From Cytidiella melzeri (taxonomy: Eukaryota; Basidiomycota; Agaricomycetes; Polyporales; Irpicaceae), in the NCBI GenBank assembly GCA_022592445.1, contig JABYQR010000189.1:24286-88285 (forward strand): a stretch of 64,000 nucleotides of DNA. Direction: 5' to 3'. The translations under genes and the position numbers were made by a program. Below, one piece after another: positions 1 to 11,660 of this stretch (its first letter is position 1; each line of letters opens with the position of its first letter). The notes under the pieces were generated by a model that was given only the letters and a program-made list of their open reading frames with translations, had not been told where the DNA came from and did not search any database.

Positions 1-312
1 CCTTCTTCTCTTGCTTCTTGATACGATCGAGAACGCTGAGTTGAGACATGAGGTGAGAGACCTGGCTCATGCGAGCCTGGTTCTCTTCATGCTCGATGGT
101 GGTACGAGCCTGCTCCTCGAGGTCGATCCTCTTGATGAGGGGCTTGTTGTCAGGATACTTGAGCCGGCGAGGCTTGCCAGCATCCTTGAACTTGTCGAGT
201 GTCTCTTTGAGACAGTGAGACGTTCTTGAAGTCCAGTGACTTCGTTGCGGACAGGGATAGAGTAAGGGGTCTTGCCACCAGACCTAGCAGCGATAAAGCG
301 GGAAAGCGGCAT
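1..312 (-). pseudogene. 5' part of an unidentified mobile-element-type ORF, frameshifted, runs off the left edge
   Basis: The minus strand opens with an ATG at 312 followed by MPLSRFIAARSGGKTPYSIP and then a QERL helix start. In that frame the sense is lost near 220. A second frame continues with a strongly coding-like segment (LKETLDKFKDAGKPRRLKYP, then a Glu/Arg-rich helix ending in IKKQEKK) and leaves the window at base 1. The two frames join if one base is missing near 215-220, so I read this as one protein with a 1-nt deletion. No catalytic motif is visible. Small basic, helical proteins of this kind are common in basidiomycete repeats, but I cannot name the family. It could instead be two exons with an unrecognised short intron. 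Confidence 0.4.
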
Positions 313-1400
313 GGTGACTGTGTGACAATGTGTGATGAGCTTGACAGCTCAGTGGCGTGCGAAACAAAATCTCCATAAAGGAGAGGTCCTGTGTGTGCGT
401 GGGGTAGTGCCGGCGTCGGCCTGGACTCTCTCTCCAGGTCCGGTGGTGAAAGGATCTCCGTCATGGTTCCACCCATGCGGCAAATGGTTGGTGGATCAGT
501 ATTTCACTGACCCTAAGTCCGGCCAGAACAAGTTACCCATCTTCGTGCCTAGGCACTCATGAGTTTCTAGTCCTGTTGTCTAGCTCTTATAACGAGCTGT
601 CTGACACCAGACTCTACTATCGCCTGTGGGGCGGCACACTTTCATCATGTTGGCATAATGCCAACACCTGCTCTGATCAGCTCTAGGAGCGTCGGGCGAG
701 AGGGTGATTCAAGTTGTGCGCATCAAGGCAATGCCTAGACACGACTGCCACTTAGAGCCTATGGTCCGGCTACCTCTATTTCTAGAGGATTTGTGGAGGG
801 GCCCACACACAGGCACAAGACCTAGAAGAGAGGGGAAAGAAACCTCCAGCACGTCCAGAGACGTGAGGGAGTAGGGGCAGTCTTATCCAAATGTAACAGT
901 AAGGTTACTACTCACCAGATAAGTAGTTGAACTTGAGGGGGAGATGGTGAGATAGAGAGTAAGAGTGGTGGTGAGCGAAGTACTGGTGGGTACTGAGTAG
1001 TCCTGATTCAACAGAGTGGATAAGACTGAGGGGATATGCCCTCAGGAGTGCCTCTATATATACATGAAGGGGAGGACACCAGGTACTACACTAAGACCCC
1101 TAATACCTACATGAGTAAGCGAAGTAATCTACCTTACTAAGCATGCCCTATGCCCTAGTGGTGCCACTTCAATAATCAACCAATAGCAATTGTCCCCATG
1201 ACCTGACCCCATGACCCAGTCCCAAGGCTAGACTTGTTCTAGCTTGTTCTAAGACAAGGCTAGACTTTTCCAGAAGGTTCTAAGAACTATGACATCATAG
1301 TTCCAGCATGTTCCACAAGGTTCCAGAGAGTTCTATCATGTGATACACAGATAAGGAAAGGAGCGCATCAGCACATCAGAGACAGGAGGCGCATCAGCGC
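313..1400 (-). other. Gene-free stretch, LTR- or promoter-like, upstream of the left-edge ORF
   Basis: No open frame of note lies here. The minus strand carries a TATATATAG box at 1062-1054 and, further along, a GTGAGT site near 911 and a TTCTAG site near 820, which could bound a leader intron for the ORF at 312-1. The + side of the stretch (about 1195-1345) is rich in short TTCTA/TTCCA repeats. The arrangement (TATA, leader, ORF) fits the 5' LTR of a minus-strand retroelement, but I found no second LTR copy in the window, so this is inference. Confidence 0.3.
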
Positions 1401-1401
1401 A

Positions 1402-3512
1402 TCAATTGATAGGCACTGAGAATATGCGCCAGAATAAGCGCCTGATAAGCGCCAGATAAGCGCAGGATAAGCGCCTAAATAGACGCAGGATAAGCGCTGG
1501 ATAAGCACTTGACAAGTGCTTAAATATTCCCAATAATACCGTTGCCTGGTAAGGCAAGTCTTGTAGAAACATTGAAAATCTGTGACAAAAACAAGCTGAC
1601 AGCATCGACATCTGCTTGTCTATCTCTGGTGCATGTCCTTCAATATACTGGTTATAGAAGCCAAGGAAGCATGTCGCAGACGGAACATAACCAGCAAAGC
1701 TGTTCCAGTCATCCCACGCACTGAACCTCTCGGGCCGTACACTGAAGGAAAGAATGGGAGAGTTCAAGCGAAGCTTCACAGCCTCAAGATACTGGAGAGC
1801 AAGCTGCTCATTACGACGAATGTGAAAGGTACAAATGGTGTTGGTGAATGGAGAGGCGCCAATCCCGTGCTGAAACATGTGGCGTAGTAAAGCGACAACT
1901 CTATCTGTCAAAGCACACCTCTGGGTGCAGTGAAAGGTGAACTGGGAAAACAGCAGCGGGGGGAGAGCCTCCAGAATAGAGTGTGACCAGCTGAGATATG
2001 TCTTCTTACAGCTGTCATGGGTGCACCGGTAGCAATAGCCAACAACATATACATTTTCCTCAATGTCAACAGCACGGCGAGGTGCTTGGGGCCATCTGAG
2101 ACACTGTAGAAGGACAGGGCTCCCATTGTCTCGAGAACGTCCAGCTTTCTTACACTGAGGGCAGGGGATCCGTCCGAAGAGATGAGGTAGCCAGATAAAG
2201 AAGCGGACTCCATAGAATAGTGATGGCGAGAGCTGCGCGACATGACGTGTAGAGAAAATTGGTGCAGGGGGTGCAAGCTCGAATGTACCTGAGTCGTAGC
2301 ACGTAGGCAAGCACAACAGATTAGACCTGCACTGCTGCGAGAGTGCATCACATAGGCTGTTGTAACGCGAGGCTAGCCAGGTGGGAATCGAAGAGCGCGG
2401 CTGGCTCTGCCATGTCGTATGACTTTTTGCTTGAGTTGTAAGCGGTGCACTTGCTGTCTGAGAACCTTCCTGATGGTTATCAGAACAGTCCTCGTCGTCG
2501 TCGAGGTCATCCATGCAGATGTCATCTTCTGAGGTAGCGTCTGGGCTCATGCCCTCCAATATGTCGTCCAGTGACTCTTCGCTTGTCTCGTCCAACGTGA
2601 ACGAGTCGACACCGTTTAGAACCAGTGCTGCAAGGGTATCTGCCATGTCAGCAGCTACAAGTGGCGGTGCTAGCTCACACTCAACCGCTTCAGGCACAAA
2701 GGGATAAGTGCCAATGTTGGCCGGCTCCGAGTCCAAATTGTCTGGGAGCAGCACGGGACGGTGCTCAGCTCTCTGGTAGGTGTTTGAGTCTTGCTGGTCA
2801 CTGCAGAGCTGAGATGCTGTACCGAAGGCTTGCCTGCTGTTGTCAGGTAGCTGTATCAGGTCTATTGCAGGTGTTGGTTGTGCACTGGAAGGAGGCGAGG
2901 GAGCAAGAGAGGTGCGAGCACCCAAAAATGGGCTTGCTGGGCGTGTGGATGGTGCCGGACTCGGAGAGGTGTTGACAGCGTCGTCTAATGGATAAGAACA
3001 TTGAGGCCATGAGTAGGTCATATTTCACGGCAAGACACGTACTGTTATCGCTATCATTGTTTGTAAGATCGGTGCAAAACACGTTGCGCCAAAGTACTAT
3101 TGCAGCACTTTCCGCGGCTGACTCTTCTACGACAATACACGCTGGTATGTCAGATGCAGAGCTCTCCCATGCAATGCGAGCTTTTACGCACCTGGCCCCG
3201 TGCTTCTCATGCTACGGACTTCCTTTTCGGCTCTTCCTGCGTGTGCCAGTTGAGTCTGGGCCGAAGGGGCTGGGTGAGATGTTTTCGGCTTCTTTGCTGT
3301 ACAACATGGTGATGGGCTGAGTTCAAAGAGTCTTCGAATTTGAGCATGAACTCACCTGCTGGCTCACTGGCAGAGTCCTTTGCTGCCTTTGGTGCGGTGG
3401 CAGCGCTCAAGTTCTTTTGTGGTCGCCCGACCTTGGCCCCTGGTGGGTTCTTGGTTCCAGGAGGACGGCCGTGTCGTTTGGGGGGTCCGGACTGAGTTTT
3501 CTTCGTAGCCAT
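1402..3512 (-). pseudogene. AT-hook / DUF6729-like mobile-element protein, truncated
   Basis: The likely start is the ATG at 3512. Next comes a basic N-terminus with two AT-hooks (HGRPPGTK and VGRPQK), which suggests binding of AT-rich DNA. After a frame change between 3207 and 3021 (intron or lesion), a frame open to 1402 holds an acidic linker (DDDEDC) and then a Cys-rich domain. That domain has FFIWLPHLFGRIPCPQC, RAVDIEENVYVVGYCYRC, a CKKTYLSWS turn and a FSAWDD.NSFAGYVPS segment, in the order I know from fungal DUF6729 proteins. Family members continue past MLS.. into a DDE/RNase H-like part; this copy loses similarity there and ends in repeat-coded sequence, so it is probably dead. The family name is from memory and was not searched. 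Confidence 0.6.
1425..1506. repeat. Degenerate tandem array of ATAAGCGC-type decamers
   Basis: About six imperfect copies of a 10-12-bp unit, RATAAGCGCC or GGATAAGCGC, follow one another here. They encode the Leu/Arg/Ile-rich C-terminal tail of the minus-strand DUF6729-like ORF. That tail looks unlike the rest of the protein and probably arose by slippage after the gene was cut off. Confidence 0.6.
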
Positions 3513-3711
3513 GATGAATGTCTCGCGCGAGAGTGAACAATCACAGCTGCTATAACGAGAAGATGAGTGACAGGTTCGGAGAGATCCAGCAGAAGTCGGA
3601 CGGAGAAAAGTCGCGCGTCTCAGATATAACCATATGAAGTAAATCATCGATATAGCCATATAGAGTAATAAAAGTTACATCGGACTAGCCCACACGTATA
3701 TAATAACCGCC

Positions 3712-3851
3712 GCCTTCAGAGTACATGAAAATCAATCATTCTGTTTCATAGTTATAAACTACACCAAGAAACACGAGGTTCAAGTAATAAAAAAGCTTGA
3801 CTGTGTTACATCTTCGTGACTACCCAATGCGGCAAGCGCCCCTCGGACCGG
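3712..3851 (-). repeat. Dispersed repeat, copy 1 (inverted partner at 35821-35959)
   Basis: This 140-bp stretch, upstream of the DUF6729-like start, matches the reverse complement of 35821-35959 at most positions. It includes the block CACCAAGAAACACGAGGTTC and the segment GCGGCAAGCGCCCCTC. Similarity stops on both sides at the same points, at GACCGG on the outer side. It is probably the end of the same mobile element that carries the AT-hook gene. Confidence 0.75.
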
Positions 3852-4344
3852 CCTATTGCAAACTGGGCAGGACTGTCTAAGTGGGATGTTACTCTGGTCA
3901 CTCGACGTGTTATGACTGCAGTTCCTCGGCCGGATTTTATGCAGGCGGCTGTGCGATACTCACAAGTTCATCTGCTCTTCAAGTATCTGGAACACACCAT
4001 GGACAAGTTTCGGGAGACATGACCAAACCTGTACCAGGCTGAGGACCCAAGGATGCTGCAGCCACTAGATCATGACCGTTCCTGTGACAGTGAAGGAGAT
4101 TGTAGCAGCTATCCTTCCCCCCGCTGAGCAGATACTTCACATTCCGTGTGTAGCTTCGGGCACGGTCGAAGTCTCAAAGAGGTTGCAGAAGGTTGAGGAA
4201 AGGCTTGGTCAGAAAATATTGCGACTGCGACTCTCCGATAAATAAGCAGAGGCGCCCAAAGAACGCCTGAGCAGACGACCTTGATCCTCACCTCTCTTTC
4301 ACCTTCACCACCTCTTTCCTTCCTCACACGACATTTTACGAGCT
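3852..4344. other. Intergenic region and UBA1 promoter; nothing else seen
   Basis: No convincing ORF lies here. The last 60 bases before the UBA1 ATG are pyrimidine-rich (CTCTTTCACCTTCACC and CTCTTTCCTTCC), typical of fungal housekeeping promoters. No TATA box is evident. Confidence 0.4.
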
Positions 4345-7300
4345 ATGTCTTCGGCGAAATTACTAGATTCTATGGATGTTGACGAGGCGGCCATCGATGA
4401 GGGTCTTTACTCTCGTCAACTGTGAGTATCATCCGTGCCTTGTGCTGGAATAAATGCTGAGCTATCTCGCTACAGATATGTCTTGGGACATGAAGGTGTG
4501 TAGAACGTCACATACGAACCGCATCGATTTGAATACATATGGACTCCAGCAATGAAGCGTATGGCCACCTCCAATGTTTTGGTTGTAGGATTGAGAGGCT
4601 TGGGCGTCGAAATCGGTTAGTGCTGCTCAAGAGACGCGTTTCTCGACGAAGCTAATTGTTTATGTAGCCAAAAACATCATTTTGGCTGGTGTCAAGTCTG
4701 TAACCGTCTATGATCCGGAACCAGTAACAGTGCAAGACCTGAGCTCGCAGGTCAGCAGAGTAGTTCTCCATTACTGGTCCGTTATGTCCATCCTGATAAT
4801 GTTTTAGTTCTTCTTACGTGCGGCAGATATTGGAAAGTCTCGCGCAGAGGTCGCTGCTCCTCGCTTAGCGGAACTCAATGCGTATGTACCCGTGCGCAAC
4901 CTTGGTGGCCAGAAGGGACAACAAATCACGATAGACTTGATCAAAGGTTTTCAGGTACCGAAAGCACTGCACGTAGTGACACATTCGCTAATCCTGGTTT
5001 AGGCTATAGTCCTGACCGATACAACACTAGACAAACAGCTCGAAATCAACGATTGGACGCACGAGAACGGAGTGCACTTCATATCTGCGAGTACACATGG
5101 TCTTTTCGGGTGAGTATTAACCACACTATCAGGATATTTGCTGTGTCTCACATTCGCTGTATGTCGAAGGTCTGTTTTCAATGACTTTGGTCCCAAGTTT
5201 ACCTGTGTCGATCCGACAGGAGAACAGCCACTATCGGGCATGATTGTATCAATTGACAAGGTCACTCCTCACTTCAGTTGTTGACGGACGGAACAGCTGA
5301 ATGTACTTTGACAGGAGAAAGAGGCCGTCGTTACCTGTCTAGATGAGGCTCGTCATGGCCTCGAAGACGGAGATTTTGTCACGTTCGCCGAGGTACAAGG
5401 CATGACCGCGTTGAATGGCTGCGAGCCACGCAAGATCTCTGTCAAAGGCCCCTACACATTCTCTATTGGCGACACCACTGGCCTCAGCGAGTATGAATCC
5501 GGCGGTATCTTCACGCAAGTCAAGATGCCCAAGGTCCTTCAATTCGTACGTTCATAACTTGTATTAGTGATAAGTTACTCACGCATTGTGATTTGCTGAC
5601 AGAAATCCCTTCGCGAATCCTTGCAATCACCAGAGTTCTTCATCACCGACTTCGCCAAATTCGATCGTCCGTCTACCTTGCATGCAGGTTTCCAAGCACT
5701 TTCTCAGTTCTATACTGAGGAACGACGACTTCCTCGTCCGCGCAACTCTGCGGATGCCAGCAAGCTTGTCGCGTTAGCTAAGAATCTCGACGCTGATGCT
5801 GACGAGAAAGTGCTGTCTGAGCTATCCTATCAGGCGTCTGGAGATCTCGCGCCAGTAAACGCCGTCATTGGTGGCTTCGTCGCGCAAGAAGTCCTCAAAG
5901 CGTGTTCAGCTAAATTCCACCCCATGCTCCAACATATGTACTTTGATTCGTTGGAGTCACTACCTGACGAGCTTCCGACCGAAGCTGACTGCCAAACTAC
6001 CGGAACACGCTATGATCCCCAAATTGCAGTGTTTGGCAAAAGGTTCCAGGAAAAGATTGCCAATCACCGCCAATTCCTGGTCGGCGCGGGTGCCATCGGC
6101 TGTGAGATGCTCAAGAATTGGAGCATGCTCGGTCTTGCAACTGGACCTAAGGGTGCTATCTATGTCACTGACCTCGACACCATTGAGAAGAGCAACTTGA
6201 ACCGACAATTCCTCTTCAGGCCCAAAGACTTGGGAAAGTTCAAGGCCGAGGTTGCTGCAGCCGCCGTGTCAGAAATGAATCCCGACTTGAAGGGAAAGAT
6301 CACGAGTAGGCAGGAGCCCGTTGGCCCTGATACTGAGAGTACGTTCTGTTTTGTGATCTATTTCCCTCAATTCTAATACTTCCTCAAGATGTCTATTCTC
6401 ATGACTTCTTCGCCAACATTGACGGTGTCACAAACGCGCTCGATAACGTCAAAGCTCGTCTGTACATGGATCAGCGTTGCGTCTTCTTCCTCAAGCCATT
6501 GCTCGAGTCCGGCACGCTTGGGACAAAGGGCAACACTCAAGTTATCATCCCTCACTTGACCGAGTCGTACGCATCCTCACAAGACCCTCCGGAGAAGGAA
6601 ACTCCCTCTTGCACCGTCAAAAATTTCCCGAATGCCATCGCGCATACAATCGAGGTGATTCTACTCGTCTGATGCGTCTATTGTTTGGCCATGTTAACCG
6701 TGTTGTTCCAGTGGTCGAGGCAAGAATTTGATAATCTTTTCATCAAGCCTGCCCAATCCGTCAACTCTTACTTGTCTGAGCCGAACTTCCTAGAGAACAA
6801 CCTCAAGTACTCGGGCCAATCGAAAGAGCAGATTGAACAAATTGTCTCCTATCTTGTCACCAACAAGCCTCTGACCTTTGAAGAGTGCATTATTTGGGCT
6901 CGCTTGCAGTTCGAAGAAAAGTTCAACAACAGCATCCGACAGCTCTTGTTCAGCTTGCCGAAGGATGCCCTCACAAGCACCGGTCAACCATTCTGGAGCG
7001 GTCCCAAACGCGCTCCCGACGCATTGACTTTTGACTCGAGCAATGTACGTACTTGTGCGCGTAGTGATAATCATACCTCTCAAGCAACTTTGCTGCCAGC
7101 CGACCCACTTGCAGTACATTATTGCAGCTGCGAATCTGCACGCCTTCAACTACGGTCTGCGTGGCGAGGCTGACCCTGCTGTTTACAAGAAGGTCGCTGA
7201 AAGCGTGGTGGTTCCTGAATTCACCCCCAAGAGCGGCGTCCAGGTTCAGATTAATGACAATGAGCCTTTGCAGAACGATCCGAATGCTGGTGCGTAGACA

Positions 7301-8191
7301 TTCAGAATATGGTGACTTGTTCGTTGATATCTTCTGTAGCTTCTGGAGATGAAGCGAACTTGATCCAACAACTACCTTCGCCCTCCTCACTTGTCGGCTA
7401 TCGTCTCAATCCTGTCGAGTTTGAAAAGGATGACGATACTAACCACCACATTGACTTCATTACTGCCGCATCGAACCTCCGTGCTGCAAACTACAACATT
7501 AACCCAGCTGACCGTCACACGACGAAACAGATCGCTGGCAAGATCATCCCCGCGATCGCCACAACAACGTCGCTGATTGTTGGTCTCGTGTGTCTTGAGC
7601 TCTACAAGGTACGTCCGGCCGTTTAGAATAGGTCAGCTCCATCAAATCGTTCCCCAGGTGATCGACGGCAAGAGGAACCTCGAGGCCTACAAGAATGGCT
7701 TCGTTAACCTCGCGTTACCGTTCTTTGGATTCTCTGAGCCCATCGCTGCGCAGAAAAGCAAGTATGGTACCACTGAATGGACGCTATGGGATCGCTTCGA
7801 TTTTCCTGGCGATCCCACGCTCAAGGAGATCATCGACTGGTTCAAGAAGGAGCATCAACTTGAGATCAGCATGGTCAGCCAGGGTGTGAGCATGCTTTGG
7901 AGTTCGTTCGTTGGCAAAAAGAAGGTTTGTCAGGTGGCTGGTTGTTGCAAGATGGGATAAGAGGGCTAACATGCTAGCTGTAGAGCGAAGAACGGCTGCC
8001 TATGAAGTTTAGCAAGCTCGTCGAGACTGTTAGCAAGAAGCCCATCCCTCCTCACGTGAAGCATCTCATTGTCGAGGTCATGGCTAACGATGCAGACTAT
8101 GAAGACGTAGAGGTTTGTGCTCATTCTCTGAGATCTGGCACTGTTGCTGATTCTTCTTCCACAGGTGCCGTTCATTGTCGTACGGATTTAG
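4345..8191 (+). CDS. UBA1: Ubiquitin-activating enzyme E1 (UBA1 orthologue), 16 exons
   Basis: This enzyme adenylates ubiquitin with ATP, takes it as a thioester and passes it to E2 enzymes, the first step of ubiquitination. I join exons 4345-4421, 4476-4495, 4550-4615, 4668-4750, 4808-4954, 5003-5109, 5170-5260, 5315-5545, 5603-6338, 6389-6654, 6712-7044, 7100-7289, 7340-7608, 7658-7924, 7984-8112 and 8165-8191. The phases agree and the total is 3039 nt, 1012 residues, the usual E1 length. Visible are the inactive adenylation half ([14 protein letters not shown], about residues 44-57), the active nucleotide loop GAGAIG (435-440) followed by [14 protein letters not shown], and the catalytic cysteine in [17 protein letters not shown] (Cys594). 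The C-terminal ubiquitin-fold domain ends VPFIVVRI. The tiny 20-nt and 27-nt exons are required by phase. The gene looks intact. Confidence 0.96.
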
Positions 8192-8302
8192 AATGGCGAA
8201 TGCGCAAGAAAACAACATGTACAAAGTTTCAGAACCCTGTAGCTAATACCTATTGCAACGCCTCCCAATATCAAATGTACGCTTTGTGAACCTTTGACCA
8301 GT

Positions 8303-9487
8303 TCAGCCTGTCCAGACGGCAGGGCCAGCTGTGTATAAAACGGGCTTGAGACCTAGTATTGGTGGAATGTGATGAGCAAAAGGGTACTTACGTGACGGAT
8401 AACCGGTAAAGTTGGATGGTAAGTTGTAGATATTCTGTGTGCGCGAGCATGAGCACGTCTTTCCATAACGTCGAGGATGGACGTACAATCAAGATACCCG
8501 GCTCGTATCCAGTGTAAACACCGGGAATGGCGACGGTCGGTCCAGGCGTGCCGCTGCCTCCGCCGATTACATTTACTTGAGCACAGCCGATGTAGAACTG
8601 TACAGACAGAATGGGCACGACGACTACACACGTGCGAAACGCAATGCGTTACCTGTGCGCCCTGGTACGTGCTCGCCACGTGCAACGCGATTTGCTCAAC
8701 GCGGATGAGGTACTGACCGTTCGGGAGAGTCTTCGGAATGGTAAAATTTACCGCCTGGATATCTGTCACCAAAAGCACGGACGGTCAGCCTGAAGTTGTA
8801 GAAGCTACATTTTTTAACCCGTACTTTCAGAATCAAAAATCAAGCCAGTGGTGGGTGTGTATCTCGGTGGCCACTCCCAAATCTTGAACCAGGTACTGCC
8901 AGTTCCGGCCTGCTCAGAGTTGGCGGCGGGAGAGGCTGGGGTCATGTATGCTGAGAAGTACTGCGTGATTGATCCCGCGTGAGCAAGATATGTCTATCAT
9001 GAATTGTATGTAGCGAGGAACGTACGCCGGGGTGACCCATGACGGCGTCAGCGTGGAAGCCAACGTTGGAACCTGCTACAACCGTCGCAGTACCCGTCTC
9101 ACTCGCTGTGTTGACCAAGTCAAGCTCGTAGCAGCGAAACTCAGGATCGTTGACGTTTGTCACCTAGAGACGTTGTGAGGGGTGTATCGTTTAGAGAAAG
9201 ATCGTTACTGACTGGGCCATTGCTATAGTGGTTCGCAGTAATTCGCACATATTCCCAGTCGGTAGACGTGCTGAAAGTGCGAGCAAGGAAGTCAGCATGG
9301 CGGATAGCAGTCGCGCGATGATATGTCGTACGTTCCGTTCGCCACGAAGTCCGGAAAAGTGTCTATGCGAGAGCAGTCTCAGGTTATCCGCGGACAACCC
9401 TTCGCATATATCACACCAGTACTCACAGTGCGCAGAGATCAAGTGTGCAGAGGCAGCTAGGAGCAGAGCGGAGAGAGTAGCCTTCAT
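8303..9487 (-). CDS. AA9 lytic polysaccharide monooxygenase, 9 exons
   Basis: This is a secreted copper enzyme that cleaves cellulose or related glucans oxidatively. Exons (minus) are 9487-9427, 9362-9332, 9270-9213, 9163-9026, 8960-8825, 8762-8653, 8597-8487, 8434-8392 and 8352-8303, 738 nt and 245 residues, phases consistent. A 19-residue signal peptide (MKATLSALLLAASAHLISA) ends just before His20, which becomes the N-terminal half of the copper histidine brace. The second brace histidine is His94 in GHPG. The axial tyrosine is Tyr180 in GAQFYIGCAQ. Other AA9 hallmarks are TDWEYVRIT, FHADAVMGHPG, IPKTLPNGQYLIRVE, GGGSGTPGP and the terminal GPAVWTG. No CBM1 module or C-terminal extension is present. 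It converges on UBA1, with only 111 bp between the stops. Its length is typical of a single-domain AA9. Substrate and C1/C4 selectivity cannot be read from the sequence. Confidence 0.95.
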
Positions 9488-10200
9488 GTTTGCGTACAAA
9501 ACTTGAGGTGCTGCAACTGCCAATTGGAAGCACCCGCTTCTTATATCCTGTAGACCAGTCGTTTGTGCAAAATCGACGGCTAAACTGCAAGTCAGCTTGA
9601 CAGGAAGTCATCGGTCATTAGACATACCTACTGAGTTGAACGGTCCGCGACAATATGGTCTCTGTATTCCAACGGATCTTTACCTTCATTGCGTATAACT
9701 TTTGAGAGCCCTGTGCCTATGGAACGTCAAGCTTAAATGCAGTTGTCCACATGCAGATTGATAGAGGTGATATCATGGAAAGATCGGCTTGGCCAACGCA
9801 AACCGACGAGCATCCGCGAAGACAAGTGTGCGGGCCTGTCCGACCGGTATACATCCGCAAGACAGTGTACCACAGCGAGAGGCGGTTATACCTCGCGTTT
9901 GAGGGACCACAGATGACGTCGTGACCTGTGCGTTCCACTGTCAGCAGTGCGGAATGTCGCACTCGGCCAAGCCAGCGCAGTGAACGCTTGAGCCTGATCG
10001 TCAGTTTCACGAAAACGTCGTAGCTGAAGATGATTGTTCACGCAATAGCGGACGAATGAGTCTGAAGATAATTCAACAAATCGAAGAGAGTAAGTCATGA
10101 ATATCCGAAAGCATGGAACCGTTAATCTCTCCTGGACTTCATTCTCTCCGCGTGCTCCCAGGTCCCAATTTCCTTGAACCACCACAAGCAATGCGCCTTT
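9488..10200. other. Upstream region of the AA9 gene; no gene seen
   Basis: Only short, unsupported frames occur. A TATATCC box lies about 50 bp upstream of the AA9 ATG (minus strand). The remainder may hold decayed 3' sequence of the neighbouring dehydrogenase pseudogene. Confidence 0.4.
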
Positions 10201-10204
10201 AGTG

Positions 10205-11230
10205 ATTTACATGATAAACAATTATATGGAAGTACTACCTTCAAAGTACGCAGAATACCCTCGTCAAGGGAAACCTTGGGCTCATACCCTAACAACTTCT
10301 GTGCCTGACTAAAACCCCGCATGTCAGAAATAGATCGCTCGGTGAAGAGAGAAAAGCACACCTTATTGGTATTGTACCAATGAGTAGGTGTCAAAAAACG
10401 GATGCTGAATGGCGTGAATTGCGTGCTCGCGCGGGTGATAGCGCACCACGTCTCGCCAATGAACGCCATGACAAGGCCTACGAAACTTGGGATCTTCGTC
10501 AGCTTGCCTTTACCGTCATCCCCGAGTTCTCTCTAAATCTTACGGGAGAAATCCCACATGGGGACCGGCTCGTTGTTCGTGATGCATAATACTTGACCGT
10601 TGACGGTATCTGGCTGTGACAAGGGGCGGTCGACGGCGAGTATATGCGCCTCAGCGACGTTCCCAACATAGCAATAATCCACGAGATTGGTACTGTCGCC
10701 GATTTTGTACGGTATGTTGCTTTTTCTCAACGATTTCGGCTAGACGCCAGAACAGCTGCTTATCGCGTTCTCTGGGAACCATTGTCAGGAAATGCGTTCG
10801 TTCAAGTACACCAAATATAACTGAACGCAGTCATTCCACATGGACGAAGTACGCCAACTGCAATACCATTCTTTTTGCCTGCGTCCAAGACGATCGCTTC
10901 GCCCCAAGCCTTCGTATGATGGTACGCATCATAGCCTTGCTTCGGAATCTGAACTTGGTCCTCGGTGATGACGTTGAACGGCGCCCCAGTGCAAACGCCG
11001 CCCGTAGACGACGTGTAATCAAGCTTCTTCGAATCTTCGTCCCAGTCTTCACCCTGAAACAACGTCCCGCGTACCAATTTCGTTGACCTCGTCATAGATC
11101 TCCGATGGCAAACCGTGCACAGGAGATGCTGTGTGCAGCACGACTGATGGTCTGACCTTTCCCGCAACCAAGTGAGGAATGGCAGGAAGCCTACGCCGCC
11201 AATGACCAGGATAGCCATGCATGGGAGCTG
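10205..11230 (-). pseudogene. Decayed 3-beta-HSD / sterol C-3 dehydrogenase (ERG26-like)
   Basis: Family members oxidise and decarboxylate 4-carboxysterols in ergosterol synthesis with NAD(P). Scattered frames keep family motifs in order on the minus strand: MAILVIGGVGFL (Rossmann start, at 11218), LHTASPVHG, the catalytic YHHTK (YxxxK), VLRPCG, TNLVDYCYVGNVAEAHILA, NGQVLCITNNEPVPMWDF and LLGYEPKVSLDEG. The roughly 50 residues between the first Gly-rich loop and LHTASPVHG are missing. Frame changes are needed after GTRDVV and again before NIPYKIGD. An in-frame TAG at about 10530 replaces the Trp expected in KIWRELGDD. With several independent lesions this copy cannot make a full enzyme. The functional gene must lie elsewhere, since the pathway is essential. 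Confidence 0.75.
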
Positions 11231-11660
11231 AGGATGAGATGGCCAAACGCCTGTTCCGTCGAGCCACCACCAACTGGGACCATCAAGGCAGTTGTGAAAG
11301 TGCGCTGATGTCCTCGCACGACTTGGACAACGAATACACAGTACTAGTAGTGACAGCAGGCGCCCATCATCTGCAAAGAAAAGTGCGGCGCGTTATTCGT
11401 TTAGACTGTACAGTATGTGTCTGCTGTATGAGAGCGAAAAGGCGATCTGCTACAAATGAGAAAAGGAAAAGACAACTGCGGCCGAAGCGCGATTGGAAAG
11501 CGAGCGCAAAGTAACTACAATTATGAGTAAACGAATACCAATTATGAAGGGAATGAGAGTATAAGACTAGCGCAGTGCAGGGTGGCAAATATCGTATATG
11601 CATGAACGAACAACGCAAGTATCGCAGCTGAATTGCTGCTGCAAAAATATAACGTAATGA
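11231..11660. other. Intergenic region; nothing convincing seen
   Basis: No supported ORF lies here. An alternative last exon of homeodomain gene A could be read from a TTTTTGCAG acceptor at about 11640, after a GTAACT donor near 11681, giving a different C-terminus. I do not prefer it. Confidence 0.3.

Noticed and set aside
8283..9500. Several short + strand ORFs opposite the AA9 gene
   Set aside because: They cross the well-phased exons and introns of AA9 and carry no motif.
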